Assembly: GCF_900110775.1 (NCBI RefSeq)
Contig: NZ_FOEP01000012.1
Location: 53,906-117,905, forward strand
Length of the DNA: 64,000 bases
Direction: 5' to 3'
DNA from: Thalassovita taeanensis
Lineage (GTDB): Bacteria > Pseudomonadota > Alphaproteobacteria > Rhodobacterales > Rhodobacteraceae
Part shown: piece by piece, positions 25,894 through 34,639 of the stretch
How the letters are laid out: every line of letters begins with the position of its first letter
Numbering within the stretch: position 1 is the stretch's first letter
Position numbers and translations under genes: made by a program
Notes under the pieces: model-generated
Told to the model about the DNA's origin: nothing
Seen by the model: the letters and a program-made list of their open reading frames with translations, nothing else
The model's database searches: none

Positions 25894-27009
25894 ATGAACA
25901 CAGAACCCACCTTCGATATCTTCCTTGTCACCGCTCCGGGGCTCGAACAGGCGCTCTGCCAAGAGGCGCAGGAAAAAGGCTTTGCCGCCCCCACGCCTGA
26001 GGTCGGCGGCGTCACCGTTCAGGGCGGCTGGCCCGAGGTCTGGCGCGCCCATCTGGAACTGCGCGGCGCGGCCCGCATTCTGGCGCGCATCGGCTCTTTC
26101 CGTGTCATGCATCTTGCCCAGCTTGATAAGCGCGCCCGCAAATTTCCCTGGGCCGACGTGCTGCGCAAGGATGTCCCGGTCAAGGTCGAGGTCACGTGCA
26201 AAGCCTCTCGGATCTATCATGCCGGCGCCGCGACGCAGCGGATCGAAACCGCAATCCGCGAATCCCTTGGCGCGCCGATCGCGGCAGATGCCGAAGTGCG
26301 GCTCAAGGTGCGCATCGCCGATGACCTGTGCACCATCAGCGTCGATTGCTCGGGCGACTCACTGCATAAGCGCGGCCATAAAGAGGCAATCGGCAAAGCG
26401 CCGATGCGTGAAAATCTGGCCGCTCTGTTCCTGCGCCAATGCGGCTATACCGGCACCGAACCCGTGGTCGATCCGATGTGCGGGTCCGGCACCTTCGTGA
26501 TCGAAGCGGCCGAGATTGCCGCCGGTCTCAACCCCGGTCGCTCGCGGCATTTCGCGTTCGAACAGCTCGCCAGCTTCGACGATACCGCATGGCAGGCGAT
26601 GCGCGGCGCGCAGGCCCCGGTGGTGCCGACCGCGCGCTTCTACGGGTCTGACCGCGATGCCGGCGCGATCCGCATGAGCCGCGCCAACGCCGAACGCGCC
26701 GGCGTGTCCGAGTTCACCGATTTTCAGTGCCATTCGGTCAGCGATCTGAAGCGCCCCGATGGCCCGCCCGGTCTGGTCATCGTCAACCCGCCCTACGGCG
26801 CCCGCATCGGTGATCGCAAACTGCTCTACTCCGTCTATGGCGCGCTGGGCAAAACCCTGCTGGCCGGGTTTCGCGGTTGGCGCGTCGGCATGGTCACCAG
26901 CGACGCCGCTCTTGCCAAAGCCTCCGGTCTGCCCTTCGTGCCGCCCGGCCCGCCCGTGGCCCATGGCGGTTTGCGAGTGACACTGTTTCAGACCGGCCCA
27001 CTGTCCTAA
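25894..27009 (+). CDS. THUMP-domain class I RNA methyltransferase (RlmL/COG0116-like)
   Basis: A 371-residue protein with an N-terminal ferredoxin-like/THUMP region (about residues 1-160) and a Rossmann methyltransferase domain. The SAM-binding motif DPMCGSGTFVIEAAEIA and the N6-adenine/N2-guanine type catalytic motif NPPYG (Asn298) are clear. The family modifies N2 of guanine in 23S rRNA (RlmL) or related RNA targets. It lacks the second methyltransferase domain (RlmK) of the enterobacterial fusion, so it corresponds to the stand-alone form. Confidence 0.9.
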   Translation: MNTEPTFDIFLVTAPGLEQALCQEAQEKGFAAPTPEVGGVTVQGGWPEVWRAHLELRGAARILARIGSFRVMHLAQLDKRARKFPWADVLRKDVPVKVEVTCKASRIYHAGAATQRIETAIRESLGAPIAADAEVRLKVRIADDLCTISVDCSGDSLHKRGHKEAIGKAPMRENLAALFLRQCGYTGTEPVVDPMCGSGTFVIEAAEIAAGLNPGRSRHFAFEQLASFDDTAWQAMRGAQAPVVPTARFYGSDRDAGAIRMSRANAERAGVSEFTDFQCHSVSDLKRPDGPPGLVIVNPPYGARIGDRKLLYSVYGALGKTLLAGFRGWRVGMVTSDAALAKASGLPFVPPGPPVAHGGLRVTLFQTGPLS

Positions 27010-27032
27010 CAGCGGCCTTTTGCCGATACGTT

Positions 27033-27072
27033 TATGCATCGGATGTGCATGCTGTGTGCATGTCTTGTGCAT
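27033..27072. repeat. Fourfold 7-bp repeats at 11-bp period (site 1)
   Basis: Heptamers at 27033, 27044, 27055 and 27066 read TATGCAT, TGTGCAT, TGTGCAT, TGTGCAT, each separated by four bases, in the gap before mutL. On the minus strand they are ATGCACA-type repeats. The same architecture occurs at 43054-43093. One repeat per helical turn resembles PhoB/OmpR-type operators. Confidence 0.6.
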
Positions 27073-27168
27073 GCTGCCGTTTCGGCGCGGCGCGGCTGTG
27101 CCACCCTTGGTCTGATCCGCAGATTCTGACGTGGTCGAATCGGATGAGCCTGTGCTAGGTCTGGGGGC

Positions 27169-29016
27169 ATGTCCCAGCTAAACCCCAATATAAGCGATAC
27201 GCGCCCGGTGATCCGTCAACTTGACGAGGGCGCAATCAACCGTATCGCAGCGGGCGAGGTGGTTGAACGCCCCGCCTCGGCGGTGAAAGAGCTGGTCGAG
27301 AATGCTATTGACGCCGGCGCACAACATATTGAGGTTGTCATCGCGGACGGCGGCAAGACCTTGATCCGCGTGCGCGATGATGGCTGCGGGATCGCCGCCG
27401 ATGAGCTGCCGCTGGCCCTGTCGCGCCATGCCACCTCCAAGATCGACGGTTCCGACCTTCTGAACATCCACAGCTTCGGCTTTCGCGGCGAAGCCCTGCC
27501 CAGCCTCGGCGCGGTTGGCCGTCTGGTGATCACCAGCCGTATCGCCGGGGAAGATGCCGCGCAAATTACTGTTTCTGCTGGGAAAATATCCCCCATCCGT
27601 CCCGCAGCTCTCAGCGGCGGCACGGTGGTCGAGCTGCGCGATTTGTTCTTTGCCACCCCCGCGCGACTGAAATTCCTACGCACAGACCGCGCCGAAACCC
27701 AAGCCGTAACCGACGTGATCAAACGCCTGGCGATGGCCGAACCTTTCGTTGGTTTCACCCTGCGCGACGTCTCCAGCGGCGGCGAAGGCCGCGTCAGTTT
27801 TCGTGCCGATGCGGAAACCGGTGATCTGTTCGATGCTCTGCACGGTCGTCTTGCACGTGTCCTTGGCGCGGAATTCGCTGAAAACGCACTGAAAATTGAC
27901 GCCGAGCGCGAAGGGTTCCACCTGACCGGATACGCGGCATTGCCGACTTATTCACGCGGATCTGCCGTGACGCAGTTCCTGTTTGTGAATGGCCGACCGG
28001 TCAAGGACAAGCTGTTGATCGGGGCGCTGAAAGGCGCGTATTTCGATTTTCTCAGCCGCGACCGCCACCCGGCAGCGGCGTTGTTTGTCGACTGCGACCC
28101 GCATCTGGTGGACGTGAACGTGCACCCGGCGAAATCCGAGGTGCGCTTCCGCGATCCCGGCGTCGTGCGCGGGTTGATCGTGTCCGCGTTGCGCCACGGG
28201 CTGGCCGAAGCGGGGCATCGCGCCTCGACCACCGTGGCGGGGGCGACGCTGGGTGCCTTCCGGCCCGAAGCCATGCCGACAGGCCCGGCACGGGTATATC
28301 AGATGGACCGGCCCTCGCAGGGCGCGCTGCAAAGCGCATATCAGGCGCAGGCGCCGGGCTTTGCCGAGTTTGGCGCACAGATGAGCGCGCGGGTTGAGGT
28401 GGTCGAGCCGACGGAAGATGGCCCGCCCGCCGAGGCGCTGCCGCTAGGTGCGGCACGCGCGCAGGTGCACGAGAATTACATTGTGGCGCAAACCGAAACC
28501 GGCATGGTCATTGTCGATCAGCACGCGGCGCACGAGCGGCTGGTGTATGAAAAGCTCAAGCATCAGATGGCGGAAAATGGCGTGGCAGCGCAAGCGCTGT
28601 TGATCCCCGAGATTGTCGAGTTGTCCGAGGGCGATAGCGCGCGATTGCTGGAGGTTGCCGATGATTTGGCCCGGCTGGGGCTGGTGATCGAGCCGTTTGG
28701 GGGCGGGGCAGTCGCAGTACGCGAAACCCCTGCCATTCTGGGTGAAGTCAACGCGCGCGCGATGGTTCTGGATATTCTGGACGAGCTGGCCGATCAGGGC
28801 GACAGCCAGACCGTGCAGGCGCGGATCGAGGCGATCCTGAGCCGGGTCGCATGCCATGGCTCGATCCGCTCGGGCCGCCGGATGCGGGCCGAAGAGATGA
28901 ACGCTCTGCTGCGCGAGATGGAGGCAACACCGCATTCCGGGCAGTGCAACCATGGGCGCCCGACCTATGTCGAGCTGAAGCTGAGCGATATTGAACGGTT
29001 GTTTGGCCGCACATGA
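27169..29016 (+). CDS. mutL: DNA mismatch repair protein MutL
   Basis: A 615-residue MutL. The N-terminal GHKL ATPase motifs are present: [22 protein letters not shown] and the [11 protein letters not shown] lid. The transducer domain [11 protein letters not shown] follows. The C-terminal dimerisation domain carries the metal-binding endonuclease motif DQHA-x2-E-x4-E beginning at Asp450, and CNHGRPT near the end. MutL couples MutS mismatch recognition to strand nicking; the intact motif indicates a nicking-type MutL, as expected in bacteria without MutH. It overlaps rmuC by four bases. Confidence 0.96.
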   Translation: MSQLNPNISDTRPVIRQLDEGAINRIAAGEVVERPASAVKELVENAIDAGAQHIEVVIADGGKTLIRVRDDGCGIAADELPLALSRHATSKIDGSDLLNIHSFGFRGEALPSLGAVGRLVITSRIAGEDAAQITVSAGKISPIRPAALSGGTVVELRDLFFATPARLKFLRTDRAETQAVTDVIKRLAMAEPFVGFTLRDVSSGGEGRVSFRADAETGDLFDALHGRLARVLGAEFAENALKIDAEREGFHLTGYAALPTYSRGSAVTQFLFVNGRPVKDKLLIGALKGAYFDFLSRDRHPAAALFVDCDPHLVDVNVHPAKSEVRFRDPGVVRGLIVSALRHGLAEAGHRASTTVAGATLGAFRPEAMPTGPARVYQMDRPSQGALQSAYQAQAPGFAEFGAQMSARVEVVEPTEDGPPAEALPLGAARAQVHENYIVAQTETGMVIVDQHAAHERLVYEKLKHQMAENGVAAQALLIPEIVELSEGDSARLLEVADDLARLGLVIEPFGGGAVAVRETPAILGEVNARAMVLDILDELADQGDSQTVQARIEAILSRVACHGSIRSGRRMRAEEMNALLREMEATPHSGQCNHGRPTYVELKLSDIERLFGRT

Positions 29017-30194
29017 TTACCATTGGTGGACAGAACTACTCCTTCGATGATCCGCGGGTTTTGGCGGCGTTGGCCGGGTGTGCGGTGATCGCGCTGATCC
29101 TGATCCTGTTGGTCCTGTCGCTTAGAGCGGCGGGGCGCTCGGCGCGGATGGCGGCGCCTTTGGCGCAGCAGATGGGGATGCTTGGGCAGCGGGTGCAAAG
29201 CCTGAATGACGGGCAGCAGCAGCTGGCAGGCGGGCTGACGCATGTGGCCGAAGCCCAATCAGCGTCGCAGGCGAATATGCTGCAACTGATGGAACAGCGC
29301 TTGGCGCATGTGACCCAGCAGATGAACGAGAACCTGCACGGCAGCGCCCGGCGCACCGCGCACAGCCTTGGCGAGTTGCAGCAGCGGCTGCAATCCATCG
29401 ACAAGGCGCAGGAAAATATCACCAAGCTGTCAGGCGACGTTCTGTCATTGCAGGATATCCTGTCGAACAAGCAGACCCGCGGCGCATTTGGGGAAATTCA
29501 GCTGAAAGATATTGTATCCAAGGCGATGCCCTCGGACAGCTATACGTGGCAGGCGACGCTGAGCAACGGCAAGCGCGCCGATTGTTTGATCCACCTGCCG
29601 AACCCGCCGGGGCCGATCGTGATCGACAGTAAATTCCCGCTGGAAGCCTATGAGGCGCTGCGCCGGGCCGAGACGCCGGAACAGCTGACGCGCGCCGCGC
29701 AGCAGCTGCGCCAGTCGGTGCGTGGGCATATCCGCGCGATTTCCGAGAAATACATTCTGGACGGCGAGACGGCGGATGGCGCGCTGATGTTCCTGCCCTC
29801 CGAGGCGGTCTATGCCGAGTTGCACGCGAACTTCCCCGAGCTGGTACGCGAAGGCTTCGCGGCGCGGGTCTGGATCGTGTCGCCGACCACCTGCATGGCG
29901 ACGCTGAACACGATGCGCGCGATCCTGAAGGATGCGCGGATGCGCGAGCAGGCGGGTGCGATCCGGCGCGAACTGGGGCTGTTGTTCGGCGATGTCGAGC
30001 GCTTGGGCGTGCGGGTGGAAAATCTGGACCGGCATTTCGGGCAGGCCGCCAAGGACATTGCCGAGATCAAGATCAGCTCGGACAAGGCGGGCCGTCGGGC
30101 ACGGCGGTTGGACAATTTCGACTTCGAAGAGCTGGCACCGGAACCAGAGGCGGCGGTGGTGCCGCTGGTCCAGCCCAAGCCTGACGCGCCCTAG
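29013..30194 (+). CDS. rmuC: DNA recombination protein RmuC
   Basis: A 393-residue RmuC-family protein. It has an N-terminal transmembrane segment (about residues 18-40), a long coiled coil (about 45-140) and the PD-(D/E)XK-like domain with [17 protein letters not shown] and [14 protein letters not shown]. It is implicated in limiting inversions and other rearrangements, probably as a nuclease. Start codon ATGA overlaps the mutL stop, so both genome-stability genes are translationally coupled. Confidence 0.93.
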   Translation: MITIGGQNYSFDDPRVLAALAGCAVIALILILLVLSLRAAGRSARMAAPLAQQMGMLGQRVQSLNDGQQQLAGGLTHVAEAQSASQANMLQLMEQRLAHVTQQMNENLHGSARRTAHSLGELQQRLQSIDKAQENITKLSGDVLSLQDILSNKQTRGAFGEIQLKDIVSKAMPSDSYTWQATLSNGKRADCLIHLPNPPGPIVIDSKFPLEAYEALRRAETPEQLTRAAQQLRQSVRGHIRAISEKYILDGETADGALMFLPSEAVYAELHANFPELVREGFAARVWIVSPTTCMATLNTMRAILKDARMREQAGAIRRELGLLFGDVERLGVRVENLDRHFGQAAKDIAEIKISSDKAGRRARRLDNFDFEELAPEPEAAVVPLVQPKPDAP

Positions 30195-30274
30195 GGTATT
30201 TGCCCCAGATCAAGGACGCGGACCCTGTGCTCAGACATGGTAATGTAAATCATGCGCAGACAGAGGACCCTTCC

Positions 30275-30601
30275 ATGCTTGAGATTAGTATCGACAAAGT
30301 TGCCAACGTGATCCTGATGGCACGCGAACTAGGGCGTGCCGAGGGCGAATTGCGCGCCTTCATAGATCGTCTTTCTGAAGAAGAGCTGATTGATCTGGTG
30401 GCGTTGATGTGGGTCGGGCGCGGCAGTTTCGAACCTGAGGAATGGGAAGACGCCAAAGCCACAGCCGCCAATGAGGCCACGACGCCTACGGCGGACTATC
30501 TGATCGGCACCCCGCGTTTGTCCGACTACCTTGAAAACGGGTTGGACGCGTTGGGTTTGTCTGCGATCGACGAAGAAGACGAGCTGATACGCGGCGGCTG
30601 A
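30275..30601 (+). CDS. DUF3775 domain protein
   Basis: A 108-residue acidic cytoplasmic protein starting at 30275 after AGAGGA. Most of it matches the DUF3775 pattern: IDKVANVILMARELGRAEGELRAFIDRLSEEELIDLVALMWVGRG compared from memory. No catalytic motif is visible and the function is unknown. It follows rmuC on the same strand with about 80 bp between. Confidence 0.8.
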   Translation: MLEISIDKVANVILMARELGRAEGELRAFIDRLSEEELIDLVALMWVGRGSFEPEEWEDAKATAANEATTPTADYLIGTPRLSDYLENGLDALGLSAIDEEDELIRGG

Positions 30602-30927
30602 GCGCGTTTTTCGCTGAATTTTGACATGGCGCGGTCGTCTCAGAGGGGGTCTTTGCAGATATTTCCCGGCACAAGGGGTGCACGTGGTTGGTGAGTAATG
30701 GTGATCAGCGCGGGGGGTATTCTTTGCGGCGCTGGCCCAAATGGCCTGTTTTTTAAGGGCGAAACCGCTCACGCAGATGTGTCGTGCAAAAATGCGCGGA
30801 GCCGGTCAATTTTCGCACAATTTTCAAAGGGTTGCTTTGCTTGAAAGCGCCCGGTTCAGGGTCCATTTGCTGTTTCAGATCGAACGACGATCGAACACAA
30901 CAACATGAAATCCTGAAAGGATATACA
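30602..30927. other. Gene-free interval with a GAAC-N7-GAAC site
   Basis: No convincing gene is seen in these 326 bases. The last third is A/T-richer than its surroundings and holds the LexA-like box listed at 30882-30896. I see no tRNA or classical riboswitch. Confidence 0.5.
30882..30896 (+). promoter_or_regulatory. LexA-like box (GAAC-N7-GAAC)
   Basis: The sequence GAAC-gacgatc-GAAC matches the direct-repeat operator described for alphaproteobacterial LexA (GTTC-N7-GTTC). It is also part of an 11-bp-period repeat of GATCGAAC. It lies 32 bases before the ATG of a small secreted protein. About two chance matches are expected in 64 kb on both strands, so this is only suggestive. Confidence 0.35.
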
Positions 30928-31236
30928 ATGAAACTCGCACTTACAGCCCTGGGCACCGCTTTGGTTCTGGCCACTTCCGCAACCGCTGGCGGCCTGTATA
31001 CGAACGACACCGTGATGACGCGCAACGTTCCTGCCGCGCACATTCTGAACGGTCGTGACCAGATCGATGTGAACAACGGCACCTTCACCGTGACCATCGG
31101 CAAGCAGGTGATTGTGGACGAAAAAGACTATCTGACCCCTGCCGAGATTGCCCGGGACGATGACGACACCACGCGTGTTTACGTCTTCAAAAGTGCAGCG
31201 GCCGACACTGCTCTGACCGGTGCCAATATCCGCTAA
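30928..31236 (+). CDS. Small secreted protein of unknown function
   Basis: A 102-residue protein with a textbook Sec signal peptide (MKLALTALGTALVLATSATA, cleavage before GGLY), so it should be periplasmic. The mature ~82 residues contain no cysteines and end in SAAADTALTGANIR. The sequence ITIG-type beta pattern (NGTFTVTIGKQVIVDEKDYLT) suggests a small beta domain. I do not recognise the family. The start follows GAAAGGA. A possible LexA-type box precedes it. Confidence 0.78.
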   Translation: MKLALTALGTALVLATSATAGGLYTNDTVMTRNVPAAHILNGRDQIDVNNGTFTVTIGKQVIVDEKDYLTPAEIARDDDDTTRVYVFKSAAADTALTGANIR

Positions 31237-31269
31237 ACCGGTGCGGGCCTGATAAGGGCCTTCCCCCTA

Positions 31270-31297
31270 CAGCGCCCGCCTGCAAAGGCGGACGCTG
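31270..31297. terminator. Stem-loop between convergent genes
   Basis: Arms CAGCG-C-CCGCCT (31270-31281) and AGGCGG-A-CGCTG (31286-31297) pair with one mismatch around a GCAA tetraloop, between the small secreted protein and the saccharopine dehydrogenase. Neither strand has a strong T-run, so terminator function is uncertain. Confidence 0.45.
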
Positions 31298-31310
31298 CAA
31301 TAACCCTAAA

Positions 31311-32456
31311 TCAGGGGTTCAGGTGGTCAACGATGGCCAGATGCTGTGCAAGACTGCCGATTTCGCGCATCCAATCAGACACAAGCGCCGGATCGGACGG
31401 GGCCGCAGATACGCCGGGCGCGATCTGGCCGGACAAAACAGCCTCGATTGCCAGCGACACCGGGACCGAGACAAGGCGCGCCATTGCCGTTCCGTGTTCG
31501 TCCCCCCAAGCATCCATCACATAGGTTTTGTGCCAGACATCCGCGCCGTTCTTGCGCGCGGCAAGATCAACGCAGAGCACAACGCGGTCCGGTTCGCCCG
31601 CGTCATAGGCGTTCTCAGCCCAGAACTGATCGGACATGTCTTTCAGCCGCGCGTCGCCCTCGGCGCCTTTGAGCGTTTCGATTTCCTTGAACACGTCGCC
31701 CCACGCCTGCGTCCAGCCCTTCAGGCGCAGGGTGCCGCGCACGAAATTCCGCACAGGCCAGTCTGGTTCAAAGCCATATTCTGCCATGAACGGCAGCGAG
31801 TCGCGGTTGGGATAGACCTCGAATGTTTCCGCATCCGGCAACGGGGCGGTATAGCTGCTGATCGCGTCCCAAGGGCGGTCAACGTTCAGTTCCTTGAAGT
31901 CGCTGAGCGAGCGCGAGGGCGAACGCAGCGCCTTGAGCACGCCCAGAGGCGACCAGCTGAATTTATACCGGAACGGGTTGGAGATTTTCGGCACTCCACC
32001 GCAGTATGACAGGAACGACAGCTCGTTTGACGGGTCAAACGCAGCCGAGGCGCGATAATCCGCCATCAGCGCATGGGCCATCAGGTGGTCGATGCCGGGA
32101 TCAAGCCCGACTTCATTGACAAAGCTCAGCCCTTTTTCGCGGGCGGCATCATCCAGCGCGCGCATTTCGGGGGCGATATACGAAGACGAGACGAAATGCG
32201 CACCGTGTTCCAGGCAAAGCGTGGCGAGCGGCACATGCCACTCAGCGGGCAACATCGACACAACCACATCGCCGGGGGCCAGAGCTGCGGACAGCGCGTC
32301 GACATCAAAGGTGCGAATGTCGGTGGTCAGATCGCCCAGTGCGCTAATCGCTTTGTCGGTGGTCCGATTCCAGACGGTGACGGGGACGCCGACCTGCAAG
32401 AGGCGACGCAAGCCAGGGATGGCCGAAAGGCCGGTGCCGCACCAATGGACTGTCAT
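31311..32456 (-). CDS. Saccharopine dehydrogenase family protein (glutamate-forming type, Lys9-like)
   Basis: A 381-residue protein with an N-terminal NAD(P)-binding fold (HWCGTGLSAIPGLRRLL, a variant of GxGxxG). It then has the saccharopine dehydrogenase body: NEVGLDPGIDHLMAHALM, the glycine-rich FLSYCGGVPKISNPFRYKFSWSP stretch and a C-terminal region. The Lys9 type splits saccharopine to 2-aminoadipate semialdehyde plus glutamate. Its operon also encodes the Lys1-type enzyme, so the pair would carry lysine through saccharopine to aminoadipate semialdehyde. Direction in the cell is presumably catabolic (known for some roseobacters); this is inference. Confidence 0.9.
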   Translation of the reverse strand: MTVHWCGTGLSAIPGLRRLLQVGVPVTVWNRTTDKAISALGDLTTDIRTFDVDALSAALAPGDVVVSMLPAEWHVPLATLCLEHGAHFVSSSYIAPEMRALDDAAREKGLSFVNEVGLDPGIDHLMAHALMADYRASAAFDPSNELSFLSYCGGVPKISNPFRYKFSWSPLGVLKALRSPSRSLSDFKELNVDRPWDAISSYTAPLPDAETFEVYPNRDSLPFMAEYGFEPDWPVRNFVRGTLRLKGWTQAWGDVFKEIETLKGAEGDARLKDMSDQFWAENAYDAGEPDRVVLCVDLAARKNGADVWHKTYVMDAWGDEHGTAMARLVSVPVSLAIEAVLSGQIAPGVSAAPSDPALVSDWMREIGSLAQHLAIVDHLNP

Positions 32457-32469
32457 TACAGGTCTCCGT

Positions 32470-32718
32470 TCATTTGTATTTCAGTTTGGCTGCGACAATG
32501 GCAATCATGGCCGAAACAGAGGCGATGTTCGCGACGATGATCGGCCAGTCGGTGATCATCACGCCATAGATCAGCCACAGGGTAACCGTCAGCAGGAACA
32601 GTAGGTTGGCCGTTAGAGACAGAGATTTCGTGTCGCGCGTCCGCCAGACCTGAATGGCTTGCGGCAGCCAGCAGATGGTGCCGAGAATGGCCGCAAAATA
32701 GCCGATGTAAAGCGCCAT
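32470..32718 (-). CDS. SemiSWEET / PQ-loop transporter
   Basis: An 82-residue protein with three transmembrane helices and the PQ-loop signature LGTICWLPQAIQVWRTRDTKSLS. This is the half-size bacterial homologue of eukaryotic SWEET sugar and PQ-loop amino acid transporters, active as a dimer. It is squeezed between the two saccharopine dehydrogenase genes with 13- and 3-bp gaps. A substrate other than sugar, for example lysine or a pathway product, is therefore conceivable. The assignment to the fold is strong, the substrate unknown. Confidence 0.9.
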   Translation of the reverse strand: MALYIGYFAAILGTICWLPQAIQVWRTRDTKSLSLTANLLFLLTVTLWLIYGVMITDWPIIVANIASVSAMIAIVAAKLKYK

Positions 32719-32721
32719 GGA

Positions 32722-33777
32722 TCAGACCTTTGCCAGATGATGGTGATAGCTCGCAAATGCCCGCCCCCAGACGCCCGAGTTCAGGTCAGTCAGGCCGAGC
32801 AGGGAGGGCAGCAATTGCTGGGCATAATCCTGCGAGCTTTCAATCGGTAACATCGAGGGCAGGTTGTCGATCGCGGTCACGTCCAGTACCGGCGCGTCGT
32901 GCACACGCAGGGCGGGCGCGTTCCACGTGGTGGTGCGGTCATAGACTTTGATCGGGGAAAAGTCGCTGGTGGGATCGCAGGCGATATCGCCGATCACCGA
33001 CAGTTTACGCGGGGCGGTTTTGGCGTCAGCTGGGACAAAAACCGGGGTGCCGGGGCGCGCGAGAATGCAGTTCAGGAAGACCTCGTGCTGCAACACTTCA
33101 GGAAACGGCCCGCCGCTGACGGTTTCGGCCATATCCCATTTGGTGACGTGCATCCCCATCGCTTCGCACAGGTCCGAGGCCCCGGTGCCGACCCGGCCCA
33201 AAGCGCCGATTACGATGGCGCGGGGCCGGTCGGGGCCGATCGCATTCAGCTCGTTGTGCAGCTCGTGCACCAGTGCGTCGCGCCCGTCATAGACGCCGAC
33301 CGGGCCGCAGATCTCGCCGCGCTGCTGTGCCGCCCAGCATTTCAGCGACACCGCCGCCCCGGCGAACCCCGCCCAATACCCGAAGGCCGCGACACGCCGA
33401 CCGTTTTCTTCGACCAGATATTCAAGGTCATAGAGTGTACCGCCCCCGGTCTTGAACCGTTTCAGCAGCTCTTGGCCTGCGGGCTGCCCTTTGTAGGCGT
33501 GACCGAACATGATGTGGCGGTGCGGCAGGGGCGTGCCATCTTCGGGAAGCTCTTTGAGGCCGAAGATGATCGCATCGGCGGGGGCGTCGGGCCAGGTGTT
33601 TTCCGGCGCGATTTCGGCCCCGGCAGCTGCATATCCCGCGATCGGGATGGCGCGCACGTGGCTTTGCTCAACGGTGACGCGAATGCCCGCCCTGATCAGC
33701 GCGGCGGTGCCCTCGGGGGTCAGGCCGACGCGCTCTTCGTTCGATCGTTGTTCGGCGCGAACCCAAAGATGTGTCAT
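32722..33777 (-). CDS. Saccharopine dehydrogenase, lysine-forming type (Lys1-like / lysine-2-oxoglutarate reductase)
   Basis: A 351-residue protein from the ATG at 33777 (MTHLWVRAEQRSNEERVGLTP). The longer frame to 33822 is not family-like. The N-terminal AlaDH/PNT-type domain has the Lys-Arg-type active-site area KELPEDGTPLPHRHIMFGHAYKGQ. The Rossmann part (VIGALGRVGTGASDLCEAMG) binds NAD. It interconverts lysine plus 2-oxoglutarate with saccharopine. As first gene of the trio with SemiSWEET and the Lys9-like enzyme, it would start the saccharopine route. Confidence 0.9.
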   Translation of the reverse strand: MTHLWVRAEQRSNEERVGLTPEGTAALIRAGIRVTVEQSHVRAIPIAGYAAAGAEIAPENTWPDAPADAIIFGLKELPEDGTPLPHRHIMFGHAYKGQPAGQELLKRFKTGGGTLYDLEYLVEENGRRVAAFGYWAGFAGAAVSLKCWAAQQRGEICGPVGVYDGRDALVHELHNELNAIGPDRPRAIVIGALGRVGTGASDLCEAMGMHVTKWDMAETVSGGPFPEVLQHEVFLNCILARPGTPVFVPADAKTAPRKLSVIGDIACDPTSDFSPIKVYDRTTTWNAPALRVHDAPVLDVTAIDNLPSMLPIESSQDYAQQLLPSLLGLTDLNSGVWGRAFASYHHHLAKV

Positions 33778-33818
33778 GCGAAAAGCCTTTTCAGTAAGCC
33801 GCCCGTCATGCGGGCCTG

Positions 33819-34478
33819 TCAAAGATGGGTTTGGGCGTATTGCCGGTCGGGGTGATCAAGATGTGGCACGGCGTTGAACTGCGTCAGGGCCAGATCATCG
33901 CCCACCTTGTGCAGACGATGGACCGAGGTGTTCATGATGGCAATGCAACTGCGCGCGAAGGCGGGAATTTCCAGCCCCATCACATGGCGCATCACCATGC
34001 CGATCAACCCACCCGAGGTGACGACCAGCGCCGGGCCGCGCCCCTGGCTGATCTCGGTGATGATCGAGGCCACGCGGGATTCAAAATCGCGGAAGGATTC
34101 GGGCGGATGCGCGATCTCTCCGGCCTGCCATTTGGCCAGCAGCATCGGCATATAGGCGACAAAGCCTTCGCGATTTTCCGGCAAGGGGGTGCCTTGTTGG
34201 TCCTTCAGCAGGTTGGCGAGGGTAAAGAACTCCATCTCGTTCAGCCGGTCGTCACGGGTTAGCGTGCCATGCGCCTGCGTTCCCATCGCCTGAGCCGTTT
34301 CCACATGCCGGACCAGCGTGCCGGAATACACCCGTTCAAAATGCTCTCCGGTCGCGGTCAGGTGTTCCCCCAGCCAGCGTGCCTGGATCTCTCCCAGCGG
34401 GCTGAGCTTGTCATAACTGATCTCGTCCTGTGCGCTGGTATTGGCCTGACCGTGGCGGATAAGCGTGATCGTAGACAT
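33819..34478 (-). CDS. Histidine phosphatase family protein
   Basis: A 219-residue phosphoglycerate-mutase-like phosphatase. The start at 34478 gives the RHG motif at the N-terminus (MSTITLIRHGQANT), as is normal; the longer frame to 34622 is not used. The second catalytic His would be in ALVVTSGGLIGMVMRHVMG, where the usual VSHGG reads VTSGG. The canonical second histidine is thus replaced by Ser, and the remaining activity is uncertain. It is 41 bp upstream of the Lys1-like gene on the same strand and may be in the same transcript. Confidence 0.85.
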   Translation of the reverse strand: MSTITLIRHGQANTSAQDEISYDKLSPLGEIQARWLGEHLTATGEHFERVYSGTLVRHVETAQAMGTQAHGTLTRDDRLNEMEFFTLANLLKDQQGTPLPENREGFVAYMPMLLAKWQAGEIAHPPESFRDFESRVASIITEISQGRGPALVVTSGGLIGMVMRHVMGLEIPAFARSCIAIMNTSVHRLHKVGDDLALTQFNAVPHLDHPDRQYAQTHL

Positions 34479-34639
34479 CGGAATCCCCGGAATTGTTCTG
34501 CGCCAAGGGTTAGGCAAAGCCACGCAAAGGTGCAACGGGCTGCATCGGCTTGCGGGGCTCTGACGCAGGGGAATGCCTGCGGCTTGCGCAGGGCGTCGGC
34601 GTGGTGTTGGGTGGGGCATCACATAGAAGGAGCGCCATC

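Noticed and set aside
24703..26220. A 505-residue minus-strand frame over puuD and the RNA methyltransferase
   Set aside because: It spans two plus-strand genes with firm motifs and has the Arg/His/Gln-rich composition of antisense frames.
26359..27072. A minus-strand frame starting inside the heptamer array
   Set aside because: Its first residues (MHKTCTQHAHPMHK) come from translating the repeats, and the rest is antisense to the RNA methyltransferase gene.
27010..27168. The heptamer array as a small gene or riboswitch
   Set aside because: Unit and spacer length do not follow codons consistently across both sites, and no riboswitch core was recognised; it is kept as an operator-like repeat.
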